A DNA stretch of 64,000 nucleotides from Chrysaora quinquecirrha (GCA_014526335.1 JACTAT010000300.1:88698-152697), one strand, 5' to 3'; counted from the stretch's first letter, positions 44,301 through 56,879 are shown. Program-made: numbers and translations. Notes: generated by a model from the letters alone, not told the origin.

Positions 44301-46412
44301 CATTAATTTTTAATCAAATCGATTAAAATGTTGGCCAAATTTTTTCCGTTAACAACGTGTTGTTTGTTTGGACAACATCTACGGCGAACCGTGCCATCAT
44401 GCTGGCCAACATGTTGACACAGTTTGCGTTCTTCGCCGTGAACCAAAAGAGCGAGCAATAAATAAACAAGACAGCTGCTTTTCTCCTGCCATGTTTGCAA
44501 AAGATCATTTGTAGATGACGTTAGCAACTCAAAACATCTTAGAGCTTGTGACGGTATGGCAAATCGTACCTGTTGTCGCAAACTTGGCCAACATGTTGGC
44601 CTATTTTCAGCTAACATGTTGGCCAAGTTTGCGGCCACCTTAAGAAATAGCAATCTATTTAGAAGACAAATACAACAAATGAAAGTCAAACAGAAAGATT
44701 ACCAGTGGGTTCGAGTAATTTGTTGATTCAAAAGTCCAGCCGGTATCTTTTATAAGGGTGCAGCTACCATCGTTAGCAATGGTTGAATTGCTTTCTGTGC
44801 AGTTGTCAGTAAAATCAGAGATAGTTTTGCTATGTAGCTCACATTCGCTTTTTTTCGTATTTACTGACTTGCATCGTGGCTCAAGTAGACAGGCTGATTC
44901 ACATTCCACACGTTCCTTGTTGTTGTATTTTGCAATTATTGCTCCTACCAATCTTGTATTGTTTCTCTTGTAGCTGAACTTCGCTTGACTGATGCATGGT
45001 GTGCGAAGTATCCTTGCCTTTACTGCCAATGCCAGCAAGCAGCAGAAACTGAAAAGGAGGAGATATACGCATATATGAAAGTAAGTTCTTAAAAGTGTCT
45101 CACTATAATACTAAAATGCTTATTGACAATTTCGCAGAAAGGAGGAGACACGGTAAACCTTGCATATCATAACCCTTACATATCACCGACGAAACTTAAA
45201 GGTTTTACAAACACCTGCAATCCTCGCCAAAAATGCCGGGACACTTCGAATTTCTTTAAAATTCTCGCTCTAAAGACGCATACCCACTCCCCCAGACTCA
45301 ATGTTGGTGAAATCGATTTTGCCAGTTGTCTAAACATTGAGTCGGCGGGAGGGGGTCTAATTAACTACATATGTTGTAATGGGACCACGTTTTAAGGTAA
45401 ACCATACTGATAATATAATTTCCCCATGGCGAGGATTGTAGCTACAACATCCATAATTTGGATACCAATATGCGAGCGAAATTAGGTGTCAAAATTGTTT
45501 TGGGGCTTTTTACCACCAGTGTACGGTTTATCAATTTTTCCTCTCATTGGGATTATCTACTGATAAATGCTTTTTATGAAGAGAAATTGTATACATTAAA
45601 ATCGATCTGATGAGAGAAATTTTAAGTACACGCTTTTTTTATAAGTAACCTCTTTATAAGGAACCTACATTTAGAAGGTCGAAAAATCTGAAGAACTTGT
45701 AGGGAACTGAAGGTGGTGAAGGTGAAGGTGAAGGTGAAATGGTGTTTTAGCGCCAGTTGCTAGGATCTCAGTAGTAGGTTAACTAATCGAGACCTCGACC
45801 CTGGCCGTGACGCTACCGTGGCTGGGCTCGAACCCTGACCACACTGAGCTTCTGACACCATGAATCAGCTGGATTACACCACGACGCCACAGCACCTTCA
45901 CACGACGCCACAGGAACTTATACTACTAAATATAAAATCGCTAAGGAACATTTCCATTTTGGATAATTTAATTAATGCAATCAATAAAGAATAAGCTGAT
46001 TCCATACATTTGTCGACATTTGCAGTCAAAACTCGCATTATCTTGCGCATGTAACAAATGTTTCCTTGAGTAGCTTCCAGCTTTAATCATATACAGATGT
46101 CTCTTTATAAATGTCATGAAACTAAATATGCAATTAAAATTAAACAACTATTTAATAAAAGGAGCTTTTCGTACTGACTACGGTCGAATCAACAGACGTC
46201 CGATCTTACAAATCCGAATTGAGATGTCCGAAATTAGGATCTCTTGGAACTACCTTGAGTAAGGTTATTTGTTCTAACAATCTTTGAATGTGTCAGCTGA
46301 AAAATTAGAACTGTAAATATTTGATTGTTTATAGATATATAACAGGTAGAAAATGAACGTAGACATTTAATGCAACTTACAGAAAGCAATATTTGAAACC
46401 TCCACGCGTCAT
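41304..46412 (-). CDS. Secreted PAN/apple-like and EGF-domain protein, 5 exons
   Basis: Exons on the minus strand: 46412-46381, 45048-44703, 43255-43135, 41741-41631 and 41452-41304. All have gt/ag sites and matching phases (2, 0, 1, 1), giving 252 residues and a TAA stop. The first two exons join as MTRGGFKYCFLFCCLLALAV, a good signal peptide. Residues about 25-120 have PAN/apple-like cysteine spacing (CISQ, CESACLLEPRCKSVN, CELHS, DNC). A six-cysteine linker (CNRNNPCGKEYLC...CVCPGYEC) follows. Exon 4 encodes a calcium-binding-type EGF (DIDDCVGVDC...GYKCNC...GKHCE) and exon 5 another EGF (CQNGASCVDKETGFHCEC) with a short tail. Such proteins are extracellular, usually adhesive or matrix-bound; the function here is not known. 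A longer isoform cannot be excluded. Confidence 0.8.
41878..42341. mobile_element. MITE with CCTGGTTCCCATAAGATCGT ends
   Basis: The left end CCTGGTTCCCATAAGATCGT is inverted at the right (acgattttatagaaaccagg). Internal 'gatcggaa' and 'cgatcattgcgac' words repeat in both orientations. It is about 464 bases, in an intron of the PAN-EGF gene. Confidence 0.6.
44290..44650. repeat. Repeat rich in 'ccaacatgttggcc' palindromes
   Basis: The palindromic word 'aacatgttggcca' recurs near 44332, 44405, 44585 and 44610, together with 'acttggcc'. It is a likely transposon remnant in the PAN-EGF gene intron; ends are not resolved. Confidence 0.35.
45718..45898 (-). mobile_element. tRNA-derived SINE, copy 2
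   Basis: A near-identical copy of the element at 20597-20766, including the minus-strand B-box region (GGTCAGGGTTCGAGCCC) and the 3' word 'aacaccatttcacc'. Short 'aaggtg' repeats flank it (45708-45735). It lies in intron 1 of the PAN-EGF gene. Confidence 0.65.
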
Positions 46413-46764
46413 TTTCCAAACGTCATCTGAGGAACGTAGGATACTTTGATATTTTTATCTGCAACAAAGTCATGCATAATTTATTTCGATTCTGAAAAGA
46501 ACTATTCACTTCATTCAATTTTTTACCATTGCAATTTACTGTATATGGACACCTGTAATATACAAAGAGATGATCTCTGTGCATAGAGCCGTACTGATGA
46601 CTGATGTATTGTGGTGCATTTATTTGGACAGCTTATATCATATCGAGACAGAATTTATCAAAATTATTATTACGAAAACAGAATGCGTAATCATTATTGT
46701 TTTGCAAACACCCATTTTCTCAGAATCTACATAGTGGGGGAGCTTAACACATAAAAAAAGTGCA

Positions 46765-47340
46765 ATCGTGCAAAATGTGATACCAGCATGAAACTTGGTA
46801 GAAATAGGCAGTTTGATACGCTGAAAAAGAAAGGATGTAGACCCACCCTGAAAAATGCCCCCTTTTGCTATTTTTAGACCGGGGTACTAGCTCCCAGGCC
46901 TCTAAAAGGAAAGTTGGAATACCTTTGCTGCATATCAAGATAAGAACATGAAACTTGGTAGAAATAGACAGTTTGATGCGCTGAAAAAGATAGAATGTAG
47001 ACCCACACTATAAATGCCCCCTTCTTCTATTTTTAGACTGGGGTACTAGCTCCCAGGTCTCTAAAAGAAAAGTTGGAATACCTTTGCTGTATATCAAGAT
47101 AAGAACATGAAAATTGGTAGAAATAGACAGTTTGATACGCTGAAAAAGATAGGATGTAGACCCACGCTGAAAAATGCCCCTTTGTTCTATTTTTAGACTG
47201 GGGTACTAGCTCCCAGGCCTCTAAAAGGAAAGTTGGAATACCTTTGCTGTATATCAAGATAAGAATATGAAACTTGGTAGAAATAGACAGTTTGATACGC
47301 TGAAAAAGATAGGATGCAGACCCCAAACAAAAAATGTCCC
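46765..47340 (-). repeat. Left-arm tandem array, family A (about 155-160 bp units)
   Basis: About four units with the words 'agactggggtactagctccc' and 'ggaaagttggaatacctttg'. They are the reverse complement of the units in the right arm. Confidence 0.85.
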
Positions 47341-48530
47341 TTTGTGCTATTTTTAGACTGGGGTAATTGGTACCAGACGTCTACGTAACTACAACTGTAG
47401 TTCTAATATGAATTGCACATGCATGAAACTTGGCGAAAAAGGGGTAGTATGAGACACTAAGAAGGATAGGATATGGACCACAACTGAGACATACCCCCTT
47501 GTGTTATTTTTAGATTGGGGTAATTGGTACCAGACCTCTACGTAAGCTATAACAGTAGTTCTAATATGAATTGCACATGCATGAAACTTGGCGAAAAAGG
47601 GGTAGTATGAGACACTAAGAAGGATAGGATATGGACCACAACTGAGACATACCCCCTTGTGTTATTTTTAGACTGGGGTAATTGGTACCAGACGTCTACG
47701 TAACTACAACTGTAGTTCTAATATGAATTGCACATGCATGAAACTTGGCGAAAAAGGGGTAGTATGAGACACTAAGAAGGATAGGATATGGACCACAACT
47801 GAGACATGCCCCCTTGTGTTATTTTTAGACTGGGGTAATTGGTACAAGACCTCTACGTAACTACAACTGTAGTTCTAATATGAATTGCACATGCATGAAA
47901 CTTGGCGAAAAAGGGGTAGTATGAGACGCTAAGAAGGATAGGATATGGACCACAACTGAGACATACCCCCTTTTGTTATTTTTAGATTGGGGTAATTGGT
48001 ACCAGACCTCTACGTAAGCTATAACAGTAGTTCTAATATGAATTGCACATGCATGAAACTTGGCGAAAAAGGGGTAGTATGAGACGCTAGGAAGGATAGG
48101 ATATGGACCACAACGGAGACATGCCCCCTTGTGTTATTTTTAGATTGGGGTAATTGGTACAAGACCTCTACGTAACTACAACTGTAGTTCTAATATGAAT
48201 TGCACATGCATGAAACTTGGCGAAAAAGGGGTAGTATGAGACGCTAAGAAGGATAGGATATGGACCACAACTAAGACATACCCCCTTGTGTTATTTTTAG
48301 ATTGGGGTAATTGGTACCAGACCTCTACGTAAGCTATAACAGTAGTTCTAATATGAATTGCACATGCATGAAACTTGGCGAAAAAGGGGTAGTATGAGAC
48401 GCTAAGAAGGATAGGATATGGACCACAACTTAGACATACCCCCTTGTGTTATTTTTAGATTGGGGTAATTGGTATCAGACCTCTACGTAAGCTATAACAG
48501 TAGTTCTAATATGTATTGTAATACATATAT
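47340..48530 (-). repeat. Left-arm tandem array, family B (about 150-157 bp units)
   Basis: Roughly eight units carrying 'ggggtaattggtaccagacc', 'tgcacatgcatgaaacttgg' and 'gaaggataggatatggacca'. They are related to, but clearly diverged from, family A. The order of variants (gtaactacaa versus gtaagctataa) alternates, suggesting two-unit blocks. Confidence 0.85.
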
Positions 48531-48987
48531 CAAAGTGGTGAAAAGTGATATTTTGACACACTGAGAAAGATAGGATATTGACAACGACCGAGAAATGCCC
48601 ATTTGTACAATTTTTAGACTAGGGATATTTATAATGATAACATCCAACATAACACGAAGTAAGTACAGTGAATAAATGCTTAGAGGGATGAGACGGAGTA
48701 CAATTTATCAAACGACCAATGGTTAGCGTTTTGAGCAAGTGAGATTTCTTTTAAATTGTGATTTTTATAGCTGTCAAGCGAGGAAAAGTAACCAAGAGTG
48801 ACTGATCCTTAGTTTCAGGTCCACTAAGGATCTTCTTCTTCTTCAAGTAATGGAAGGACTCGTCTGCTGCTTGTTGCATGACCGTGATGTTGAACCCTTG
48901 CCTTACTTGCCTTTATTTCTATTCTGGCCTTTACTTCTTCTCCTTGTTTCCGGTCCTACCTAACGAAGGATCCAAGGATTTGAATAG

Positions 48988-49230
48988 TTAGACCTGTTTT
49001 TGCTGCACGCTGTTCATATCGATCTTGCACTTGGGAACGTCTTTAAGCTTTGTTAGGACCATCGTCTCGTTTCTCTTTGTGTTAAGTGCCACTCGTGCCA
49101 CCCCAGCATCATCACATTCTCCTTGACGTAACAATCTACTAGCTTCTGTAGCGTCTGTGTCACCAGCGTATTTGATGTTCATGATGTTAACACCACCGAT
49201 TTTTACGCCGTCGTGGTTTTCCAAAGGCAA
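48988..49230 (-). pseudogene. Decayed non-LTR reverse transcriptase fragment
   Basis: The frame contains KIGGVNIMNIKYAGDTDATE and later TKRNETMVLTKLKDVPKCKI. This is the YxDD palm motif region and the following 'KTKxMxVxK' segment of an RTE/CR1-like reverse transcriptase, with YADD changed to YAGD. It is only about 80 codons, with no other RT motif nearby. It lies in the centre of the 4.9 kb inverted-repeat element, between the two arrays. Confidence 0.6.
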
Positions 49231-49639
49231 TAAGGTGGGTTAACTGTATATATTGTTGTAGTCTGTTGATTGTAACCAGCCCTGTCTTACACTACGCGTG
49301 ATGGCAACCCTATCGGTTCGCTGATGTTGTTGGCTGGCCTGAAAGGACCGTTGTCATCGATTTATGGATGTACCTTTTTCATATCGCACGCGTTGTGTGA
49401 TGACCCTTAGGGGAAATTTGAATGTGTGGCTCATGAGTATGATTGTTAGAAGCTTCACGCACTTGTTCCCAGTTTCTTTGGAATGGTTTCTTTACCTTAT
49501 TAAACAGCCCCTTTTCGCAAAGTTTGATGCCCGAATTTCATTTTACAACAAAACTACTGTTAACAGCTTATATCGTTATCAAATGGCCCCAGGCTAAAAA
49601 TAGCACAGTGAACGGGTATTTTTCAATTTCGGTCCATAT

Positions 49640-51620
49640 TCACTCTTGATCAGCGTGTCGAAACACCTCTTTTCGCCAAGTTTGGTGCCTGTAATACAGT
49701 TTATAACAAAAATACTGTTATGGCATACGTGGCGGTTTGATACCAATTACCCAATTCTAAAAATAGCACAAAGAGGCATTTTTCAGTCGTTTTCCATATC
49801 CTATCTATTTCAGCGTGTCAAACTACCCCTTTTCACCAAGTTTCATGTTCTTATTTTGATATACAGCAAAGGTATTCCAACTTTCCTTTTAGAGGCCTGG
49901 GAGCTAGTACCAAAGTCTAAAAATAGAACAAGGGGGCATTTTTCAGCATGGGTCTACATCCTATCTTTTTCAGCGCATCAAACTGTCTTTTTCTACCAAT
50001 TTTCATGTTCTTATCTTGATATACAGCAAAGGTATTCCAACTTTCCTTTTAGAGGCCTGGGAGCTAGTACCCCAGTCTAAAAATAGAACAAGGGGGTATT
50101 TTTCAGCGTGGGTCTACATCCTATCTTTTTCAGCATATCAAACTGTCTATTTCTACCAAGTTTCATGTTCTTATCTTGATATACAGCAAAGGTATTCCAA
50201 CTTTCCTTTTAGAGGCCTGGGAGCTAGTACCCCAGTCTAAAAATAGAACAAGGGGGTATTTTTCAGCGTGGGTCTACATCCTATCTTTTTCAGCGTATCA
50301 AACTGTCTATTTCTACCAAGTTTCATGTTCTTATCTTGATATGCAGCAAAGGTATTCCAACTTTCCTTTTAGAGGCCTGGGAGCTAGTACCCCAGTCTAA
50401 AAATAGAAACAAGGGGGTATTTTTCAGCGTGGGTCTACATCCTATCTTTTTCAGCATATCAAACTGTCTATTTCTACCAAGTCTCATGTTCTTATCTTGA
50501 TATACAGCAAAGGTATTCCAACTTTCCTTTTAGAGGCCTGGGAGCTAGTACCCCAGTCTAAAAATAGAACAAGGGGGTATTTTTCAGCGTGGGTCTACAT
50601 CCTATCTTTTTCAGCATATCAAACTGTCTATTTCTACCAAGTATCATGTTCTTATCTTGATATACAGCAAAGGTATTCCAACTTTCCTTTTAGAGGCCTG
50701 GGAGCTAGTACCCCAGTCTAAAAATAGAACAAGGGGGTATTTTTCAGCGTGGGTCTACATCCTATCTTTTTCAGCATATCAAACTGTCTATTTCTACCAA
50801 GTTTCATGTTCTTATCTTGATATACAGCAAAGGTATTCCAACTTTCCTTTTAGAGGCCTGGGAGCTAGTACCCCAGTCTAAAAATAGAACAAGGGGGTAT
50901 TTTTCAGCGTGGGTCTACATCCTATCTTTTTCAGCGTATCAAACTGTCTATTTCTACCAAGTTTCATGTTCTTATCTTGATATGCAGCAAAGGTATTCCA
51001 ACTTTCCTTTTAGAGGCCTGGGAGCTAGTACCCCAGTCTAAAAATAGAAACAAGGGGGTATTTTTCAGCGTGGGTCTACATCCTATCTTTTTCAGCATAT
51101 CAAACTGTCTATTTCTACCAAGTCTCATGTTCTTATCTTGATATACAGCAAAGGTATTCCAACTTTCCTTTTAGAGGCCTGGGAGCTAGTACCCCAGTCT
51201 AAAAATAGAACAAGGGGGTATTTTTCAGCGTGGGTCTACATCCTATCTTTTTCAGCATATCAAACTGTCTATTTCTACCAAGTATCATGTTCTTATCTTG
51301 ATATACAGCAAAGGTATTCCAACTTTCCTTTTAGAGGCCTGGGAGCTATTACCCCAGTCTAAAAATAGAACAAAGGGGCATTTTTCAGCGTGGGTCTACA
51401 TCCTATCTTTTTCAGCATATCAAACTGTCTATTTCTACCAAGTCTCATGTTCTTATCTTGATATACAGCAAAGGTATTCCAACTTTCCTTTTAGAGGCCT
51501 GGGAGCTATTACCCCAGTCTAAAAATAGAACAAAGGGGCATTTTTCAGCGTGGGTCTACATCCTATCTTTTTCAGCGTATCAAACTGCCTATTTCTACCA
51601 AGTTTCATGCTGGTATCACA
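49640..51620 (+). repeat. Right-arm tandem array, family A, with 641-bp higher-order period
   Basis: About twelve units of 160-161 bp carrying 'caaaggtattccaactttcc' and 'cctgggagctagtaccccag'. Diagnostic variants (tatgcagc near 50340 and 50981; agtctcatg near 50480 and 51121; agtatcatg near 50641 and 51282) repeat every 641 bases, so four-unit blocks were duplicated recently. The repeated 74-codon ORFs are frame artefacts; 160 and 161 are not multiples of three. Confidence 0.9.
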
Positions 51621-51699
51621 TTTTGCACGATTCTAGTGTTAAGCTCCCCCACTAACAGCAGCTCTAAAATATCTATAATCATGCTTGCGCACCAATAAT

Positions 51700-52150
51700 C
51701 ACTACTATGGTGGTACGTTTTGCGTACTGTGGTGGTAGGTTTTGGGCACTGTGGTGAATACTCAGTGGTGGGTTATTATGCTTGATGTGATTGGTTATTA
51801 TGCTTGACGTGGTGATATTTTTGCGTACTGTGGTGGATAATCGCTACTGTGGTGGGTAAATATGCTTGATATGGTGGATAACTTTGCCTGTTGTTGTGGT
51901 AGTTTTTGCGTACTGTGCTGGTATTTTTGCGTACTGTGGTGGATAATCACTACTGTGATGGGTTATTATGCTTGATGTGGTGGTAGTTTTTGCCTACTGT
52001 GGTTGCAGTTTTTGCATACTGTGGAGGATAATCACTACTGTGACGGGTTATTGGGTTATTTTTCTTTGGTGGGATATTAAGCTTGACGTGGTGATATTGT
52101 TTAGTTCTGTAGTGGATAGTCACTACTGTGGTGGGTTATTGTGTTCTGAT
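51700..52150. repeat. Degenerate minisatellite (tactgtggtgg)
   Basis: Irregular repeats of 'tactgtggtgg', 'ttattatgcttga' and 'tttttgcgtac' in units of about 30-60 bases. G/T-rich on the plus strand. A related 'tgtggtgg' patch occurs at 33790-33890. Confidence 0.6.
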
Positions 52151-52354
52151 TTTTATATATCCGAGTTGTTTCAGCGAAAAGATAAGAAGTGTGAATTTCG
52201 CGTTAAAATTTTGCAATACCTGCATTCAACCCATCGACAAATTGTAAAAAAAACGCCAAATAAAGGAACCAGGCGGGAACACTGGGATCATCGCGACACA
52301 CGAAGCCTTGCCTCGCAAGGCGAAATATCAGTAAAAGATACATATAAAAAACTC

Positions 52355-53210
52355 TACTCTGGAATACCGAATAATCGTCCCCCCCCGCTTGTTAATTTTT
52401 GAAAAATTTCCACCCCCCCCCCCACTCTTATTCCAACCACCCCGTTTTATTAGTTAAGCATAATTTGATGAAATGGATAAATTCATATTTCATACCAGCT
52501 AGACAAGAAAGTTTAAGTGGGGTTAATACTCCAGGAGGGAACATATTATTTGTTTGGGGGCCCAAACTTTGCTGGAGTCCCCCTCGAATTCCCTACTGTC
52601 ATAGTAATAATCATATTGTGTGGGCTACAATGCCTTCAGTCATTGAGTCATTCCTGTTCTTGGACACATGAGGCATCGTCAAGCTCAATTCTCTCCTTGA
52701 CAATTCAGCAATTTCCCTCCCACCAGCCCTGTTATGTAGCCTTTGCCTTCTACATTACTAGGCCCATGGGACTTATTTTTGGATTTCTCTGCAATATCTT
52801 CATGCCCTACTACTCTCTGCCTCATATCGTCCCTATTCCCGCGGCTCTTTCTCCGTGGTGACTGGTGCATTGGCCGGAAATTGTATTACCCATCCAATCA
52901 CCGATGTATAGTGGTAGGTTGGAATTCCGGCAGTTTAAGGGCCGATGCACTGACGCCCACTTCCTGAAAACATTGAAGATATTCATCAATGTTATCTTGT
53001 AAGTATCCCTCATGGTAAGTATTAACTTAAATTTTCGTTCTGCTGTCCTGCGGTTGAGCATTCTGCAACTTTTATTGCTATATTGTAATGTGGAGCTCTT
53101 GTTTGCTCTCGTCCGATATCGTTTAAGCAGCTGAATCGAACAATGTCGAAATGTATTTTCCAACCCCCTCTTTTATTCCCACCCCCTCGATTATTCGGTA
53201 CTTCAGAGTA
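52355..53210. mobile_element. DNA transposon remnant with TACTCTGGAATACCGAATAA ends
   Basis: The left end TACTCTGGAATACCGAATAA (then tcg) matches the right end inverted (TACTCTGAAGTACCGAATAA). C-rich runs (cccccccc) follow inside both ends. It is 856 bases; no intact transposase seen, though several short ORFs exist. Confidence 0.65.
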
Positions 53211-53715
53211 TTAGTCTTTTATCGTTTCTTGCCTTACGGTGTTCCTAACTGGTTTTTAAACTCATCAAACCTGTGTTGTTTCTGTGCAATGGTGTTCTTG
53301 TTCTTGTTTTTCTTTGTTTCTGATTAAAAAGACAGTATCAAAGATCTGAACTTTCTTTCTTTATCCTTAATCAAATTTACATGTGGTATAGTGAACGATT
53401 TAAGTATAACTTTAAGCTCAAAAATAAAAACAATTAAGAATATTTAGGGCCAATGAAAAATGAGGTATTCTGATAACAAAGTGTGTAGCTAATGGTCAAC
53501 GGGTTTCGGTTTTTCTGAGAGTCTTTTGCAATAACAGGTAGCCAAAATTTTCGATTTCGTGTGAAAAGCTTCTGTGGAGGAGAAACTAGTGACTAGCGTC
53601 TTCTTTGGATCTCAGCACCAGTGACAAATAAAACTGCTGCAAACTCTCAGAATTGCGCGGTATCACGACCGAAAATTTCTTCTAGCGTAAAACTAAATAT
53701 GATCATGAAAATTTT

Positions 53716-54098
53716 CAGTACTTTAAGGGGAAGAAATTTTCGCGGGAAGATACTTTTGCGACTCAGAAAAAAACGCGAGATGTTTGGGATTAACTTTCGC
53801 GCGAGTCAAGAAACATGGAAAGTTTCGCGGGAGAAAACTTTCGTGCTTCACTGAACGAACATTGGATTTCCAACACATTATTTTCTGTATCTTAACACTC
53901 CATCGACACATTAGACACGACATCGCTCTGTAAAACCTTTAGATGAGCTTTCTGGAAATTTATATTTTAAGTTATAAAAATTCGCGAATCTCTTGTAAAA
54001 AAAACTTTCGCTGGAACTAACATTAGCGAATTTTGACCAAAAACGCGAAAAACGCGAAAGTTTCTTTCCGCGAAAGTTTCTTCCCTTGAAGTATAGAA
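53716..54098. mobile_element. MITE with CAGTACTTTAAGGGGAAGAA ends
   Basis: The left CAGTACTTTAAGGGGAAGAA is inverted as 'tttcttcccttgaagtat' at the right. Internal 'cgcgaaagtttc' words occur in both orientations. It is intergenic. From 54099 to 55916 I see no gene, array or clear transposon end. Confidence 0.55.
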
Positions 54099-55916
54099 AA
54101 AATTGTTGCAGATTGGTTACAGGATAATATTATGGGTCGTTTTAAATTGCAACCTAAGATAATCAAAATGCAACAAAAAAGTCTTCTAAAATTGATACTC
54201 TGAAAAGACTTGCCTGGCAAGGCTATTTAACGTAGATGTCCTTTATTTGCGTCACTGAAGAAAGCTATGAGGAGCAAAAAGGCCGGCAAAAGTAGTACCA
54301 ACGAATGGAATGCAAAACGAAGGAAAATTCGAAGTGCAGTGCAAATCAAAGCAATTTTAGGCTCAACGTAAAACATAATAAAAATGGCAAACATCACATG
54401 CTGAATGTCAAGTCTTTTTTAACTAAAGAGCCATACATTATTGATAATTTCGGGTAGAAGAAACTGTTATTATGCAGAGTATACCATAGCCTAAGAATTT
54501 CAACAAACGACTATAGATTTCGTCTTGATAGAAGCTTGAACTTGAATACCATGAATATAGAATTTTAGTTTTAATGACTTGCAGATGAATCCTTCCATGT
54601 TATTCCAAAACAAGGCTTTGGTGGGAAAAGTCATTATTTAAACAAAACGAATAGAATAACCAGTTTATTTTCACCAAAAAAGGAAGCGGCTGTTAAAATA
54701 GACTGTAGCGATTGATGAAACTTTTAAACGATTTTTGAACCTACTCTATCATTTCCAATGAAAATCATTAAAAATTTACTGTGGGAAACAACTATCAAAC
54801 TTATTTTCAATTGATTAAATGTTATTCGATTATAGCTGTTCGATTAACTTAATGCTAGCCACATGATTGCTTGTTGCTTGCTAATGTTGGTAACTTGTTT
54901 AATCAATGAGTCTATATCTAGACAATATTAGCTAATCAAATTAGAAACAGGTTGTCATCCACCTTTTGATGAGTAGAGTAGTGTAAAACGGATTTGATAA
55001 AAAGGAATACTGCAAATAAAACGACTTTTCCGTCCACCATGTATATATGTTATCCAGATATTTTACAACGTCACAAGGGACATTAATTCCTACTGCCCTA
55101 TAGCTTTACAGGACTCCAATCCATACTACATAAAGCAACAAATGAGCTACATCTGACCCTCTCTCAAGCACCCAGTGCACTCTACACCAAAACTAAGTAC
55201 ACCTTGGTCTTTCATAAGCATTTGGTGCAACGCAACCAATCACGGTAATTACTCACTTTTCTAATGATTCTCCTGAACCAAACTTAACTCTCCTTATATA
55301 CATATTTGTCGTTGATTTTATGCCAAACGAATTATACGAATACAATTAAATTAATCAACGTTATGAAAATAAAATAAAATAAAAGTGAAAGCTATAAAAA
55401 TAAATGTTGCAATCACACAGATGCCAAATAACTTAAGAACAGCTGCCAAAACTAAGGTTGAATGATGTCAAGCTGGAAAAACAACTAACCAGCCGTTTCA
55501 CAGTAGTTTTCATAAATAAAGCTATATCTTTCTAGGGTATTGTCTACTATCGGAAATGCTAACGAATCTATCCAGCGAGCCTTGAGCTTATACCACCTTT
55601 TCAAGAGGGTATTTCTTCAAATCCGGAATTTCATTGCAGAGCACAAAAATATGCTACTACAGAAATAAGACTGTAGCCCTCGAAAGTAATAGACGTTAGC
55701 TAGCTTTGGGTCTGACGTTTCTCTTTTTATCATCTTGAAAAATAAGCATTAAGCAAGAGAATTAGGATACAATCTTTCTAGGATGGACTACCTAAAGGAG
55801 GATGAGACGACCTGGCCCATATACTTGATGGAATAATTTCTATCAACATAGTAACCCATAGCATAAAACACCTTTTTGTGTACGAAGAATGAGTACACTA
55901 TGTGAGGGGTTCGATG

Positions 55917-55942
55917 TAACGCACACACACACACACACACCT
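55917..55942. repeat. (AC)n microsatellite
   Basis: About twelve CA dinucleotides. Around it (55980-56660) the words 'agcgaacaatg', 'gctacaatg' and 'caatagatg' recur three times, hinting at an old degenerate tandem repeat. Confidence 0.8.
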
Positions 55943-56274
55943 ACCAACCCAGGGATAGACGGAAATGTGTAACAAAAGATCTAGCAGCGAACAATGAGTA
56001 CAGAAAGCCCCGCAACAATGGTCAAAACTTTAGATCTTGCGGCAAACAATCGGTACATAAACGCCGCTACAATGTGATCGGAACAATCAACGCAATGACT
56101 CATTGTTGTTTATTTCAAAACGATTGGAATATTGCCACATACGTCAACTTTTGCCAATAATAAGCATTGCAAACATTCTTGACACTGTGATCAAGGAAAC
56201 TGGGCCGAGTGCGGCAATTTCGAAAACGATTTGTGTTCGAGGGACTCGAAGGAACGGGGTTACTATAACCACAA

Positions 56275-56345
56275 GCACTACCAGGATCCCCACCATCATC
56301 TTCATCATTAGCAACGTCATAATCGTCATCATCATCATTATCAAC
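56275..56345. repeat. (ATC)n trinucleotide tract
   Basis: Imperfect ATC/ATT triplets; ORFs here are Ile- or Asp-rich artefacts. Confidence 0.6.
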
Positions 56346-56829
56346 GTTTAGGACTGACGGACTGACCAACATTTATCCGATTTGAGGGGGATGGAAAACA
56401 ACTTAAGGGTGTAGTAAGAGGTCGTTTGTTCAAATATTGGCATGTTTGAGACTGATAATGACAATTCGAGCGGGCTCGTTGCACTAAATTTACGCTGTCG
56501 AATGACCCTGACTCTCTATCTTGTCTTCAGCTATTTGATGGGTTAGAGCAACGCATACACGCTAAAACTGTAACATTCGATGAAGCAGCGAACAATGGAT
56601 GCAAAAGCGCTGCTACAATGGTGAAAACAATAGATGCAAGGCCTCTTTGCTGTTTAGTCACCAACGTCACACATGCACACGACATCACGAGTAAGGAAAC
56701 TAAGGCGAAAGGCAGAAATTTCAAAATGGATGGTTCTAGAATATGGTGCGATCAGCCAAGTCAAGCTTACAGTCAATCCAAAGTCAAACCCAACCCTACC
56801 ACGGCCATCCCCAACCATTATCTATCATC

Positions 56830-56834
56830 ACCCA

Positions 56835-56879
<45 letters not shown>

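Larger units (their letters stand above)
46732..51654. mobile_element. 4.9 kb inverted-repeat element with arms of tandem repeats
   Basis: Both ends read TAGTGGGGGAGCTTAACAC going inward, and the similarity continues (with one small indel) through about 85 more bases into the tandem units. ACA flanks both sides (46729-46731 and 51655-51657), a possible 3-base target duplication. The left arm (to about 48530) and right arm (from about 49640) consist of tandem units in opposite orientation. The centre has a decayed reverse transcriptase piece. No transposase is present, so this is probably a non-autonomous DNA transposon with expanded subterminal repeats. Superfamily unknown. Confidence 0.7.

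Noticed and set aside
49646..51655. Series of overlapping 74-codon ORFs (MIYSKGIPTFLLEAW...)
   Set aside because: They are the same frame of a 160-161 bp tandem unit. The unit length is not a multiple of three and the reverse arm carries the same sequence, so this is satellite-like DNA, not a gene family.
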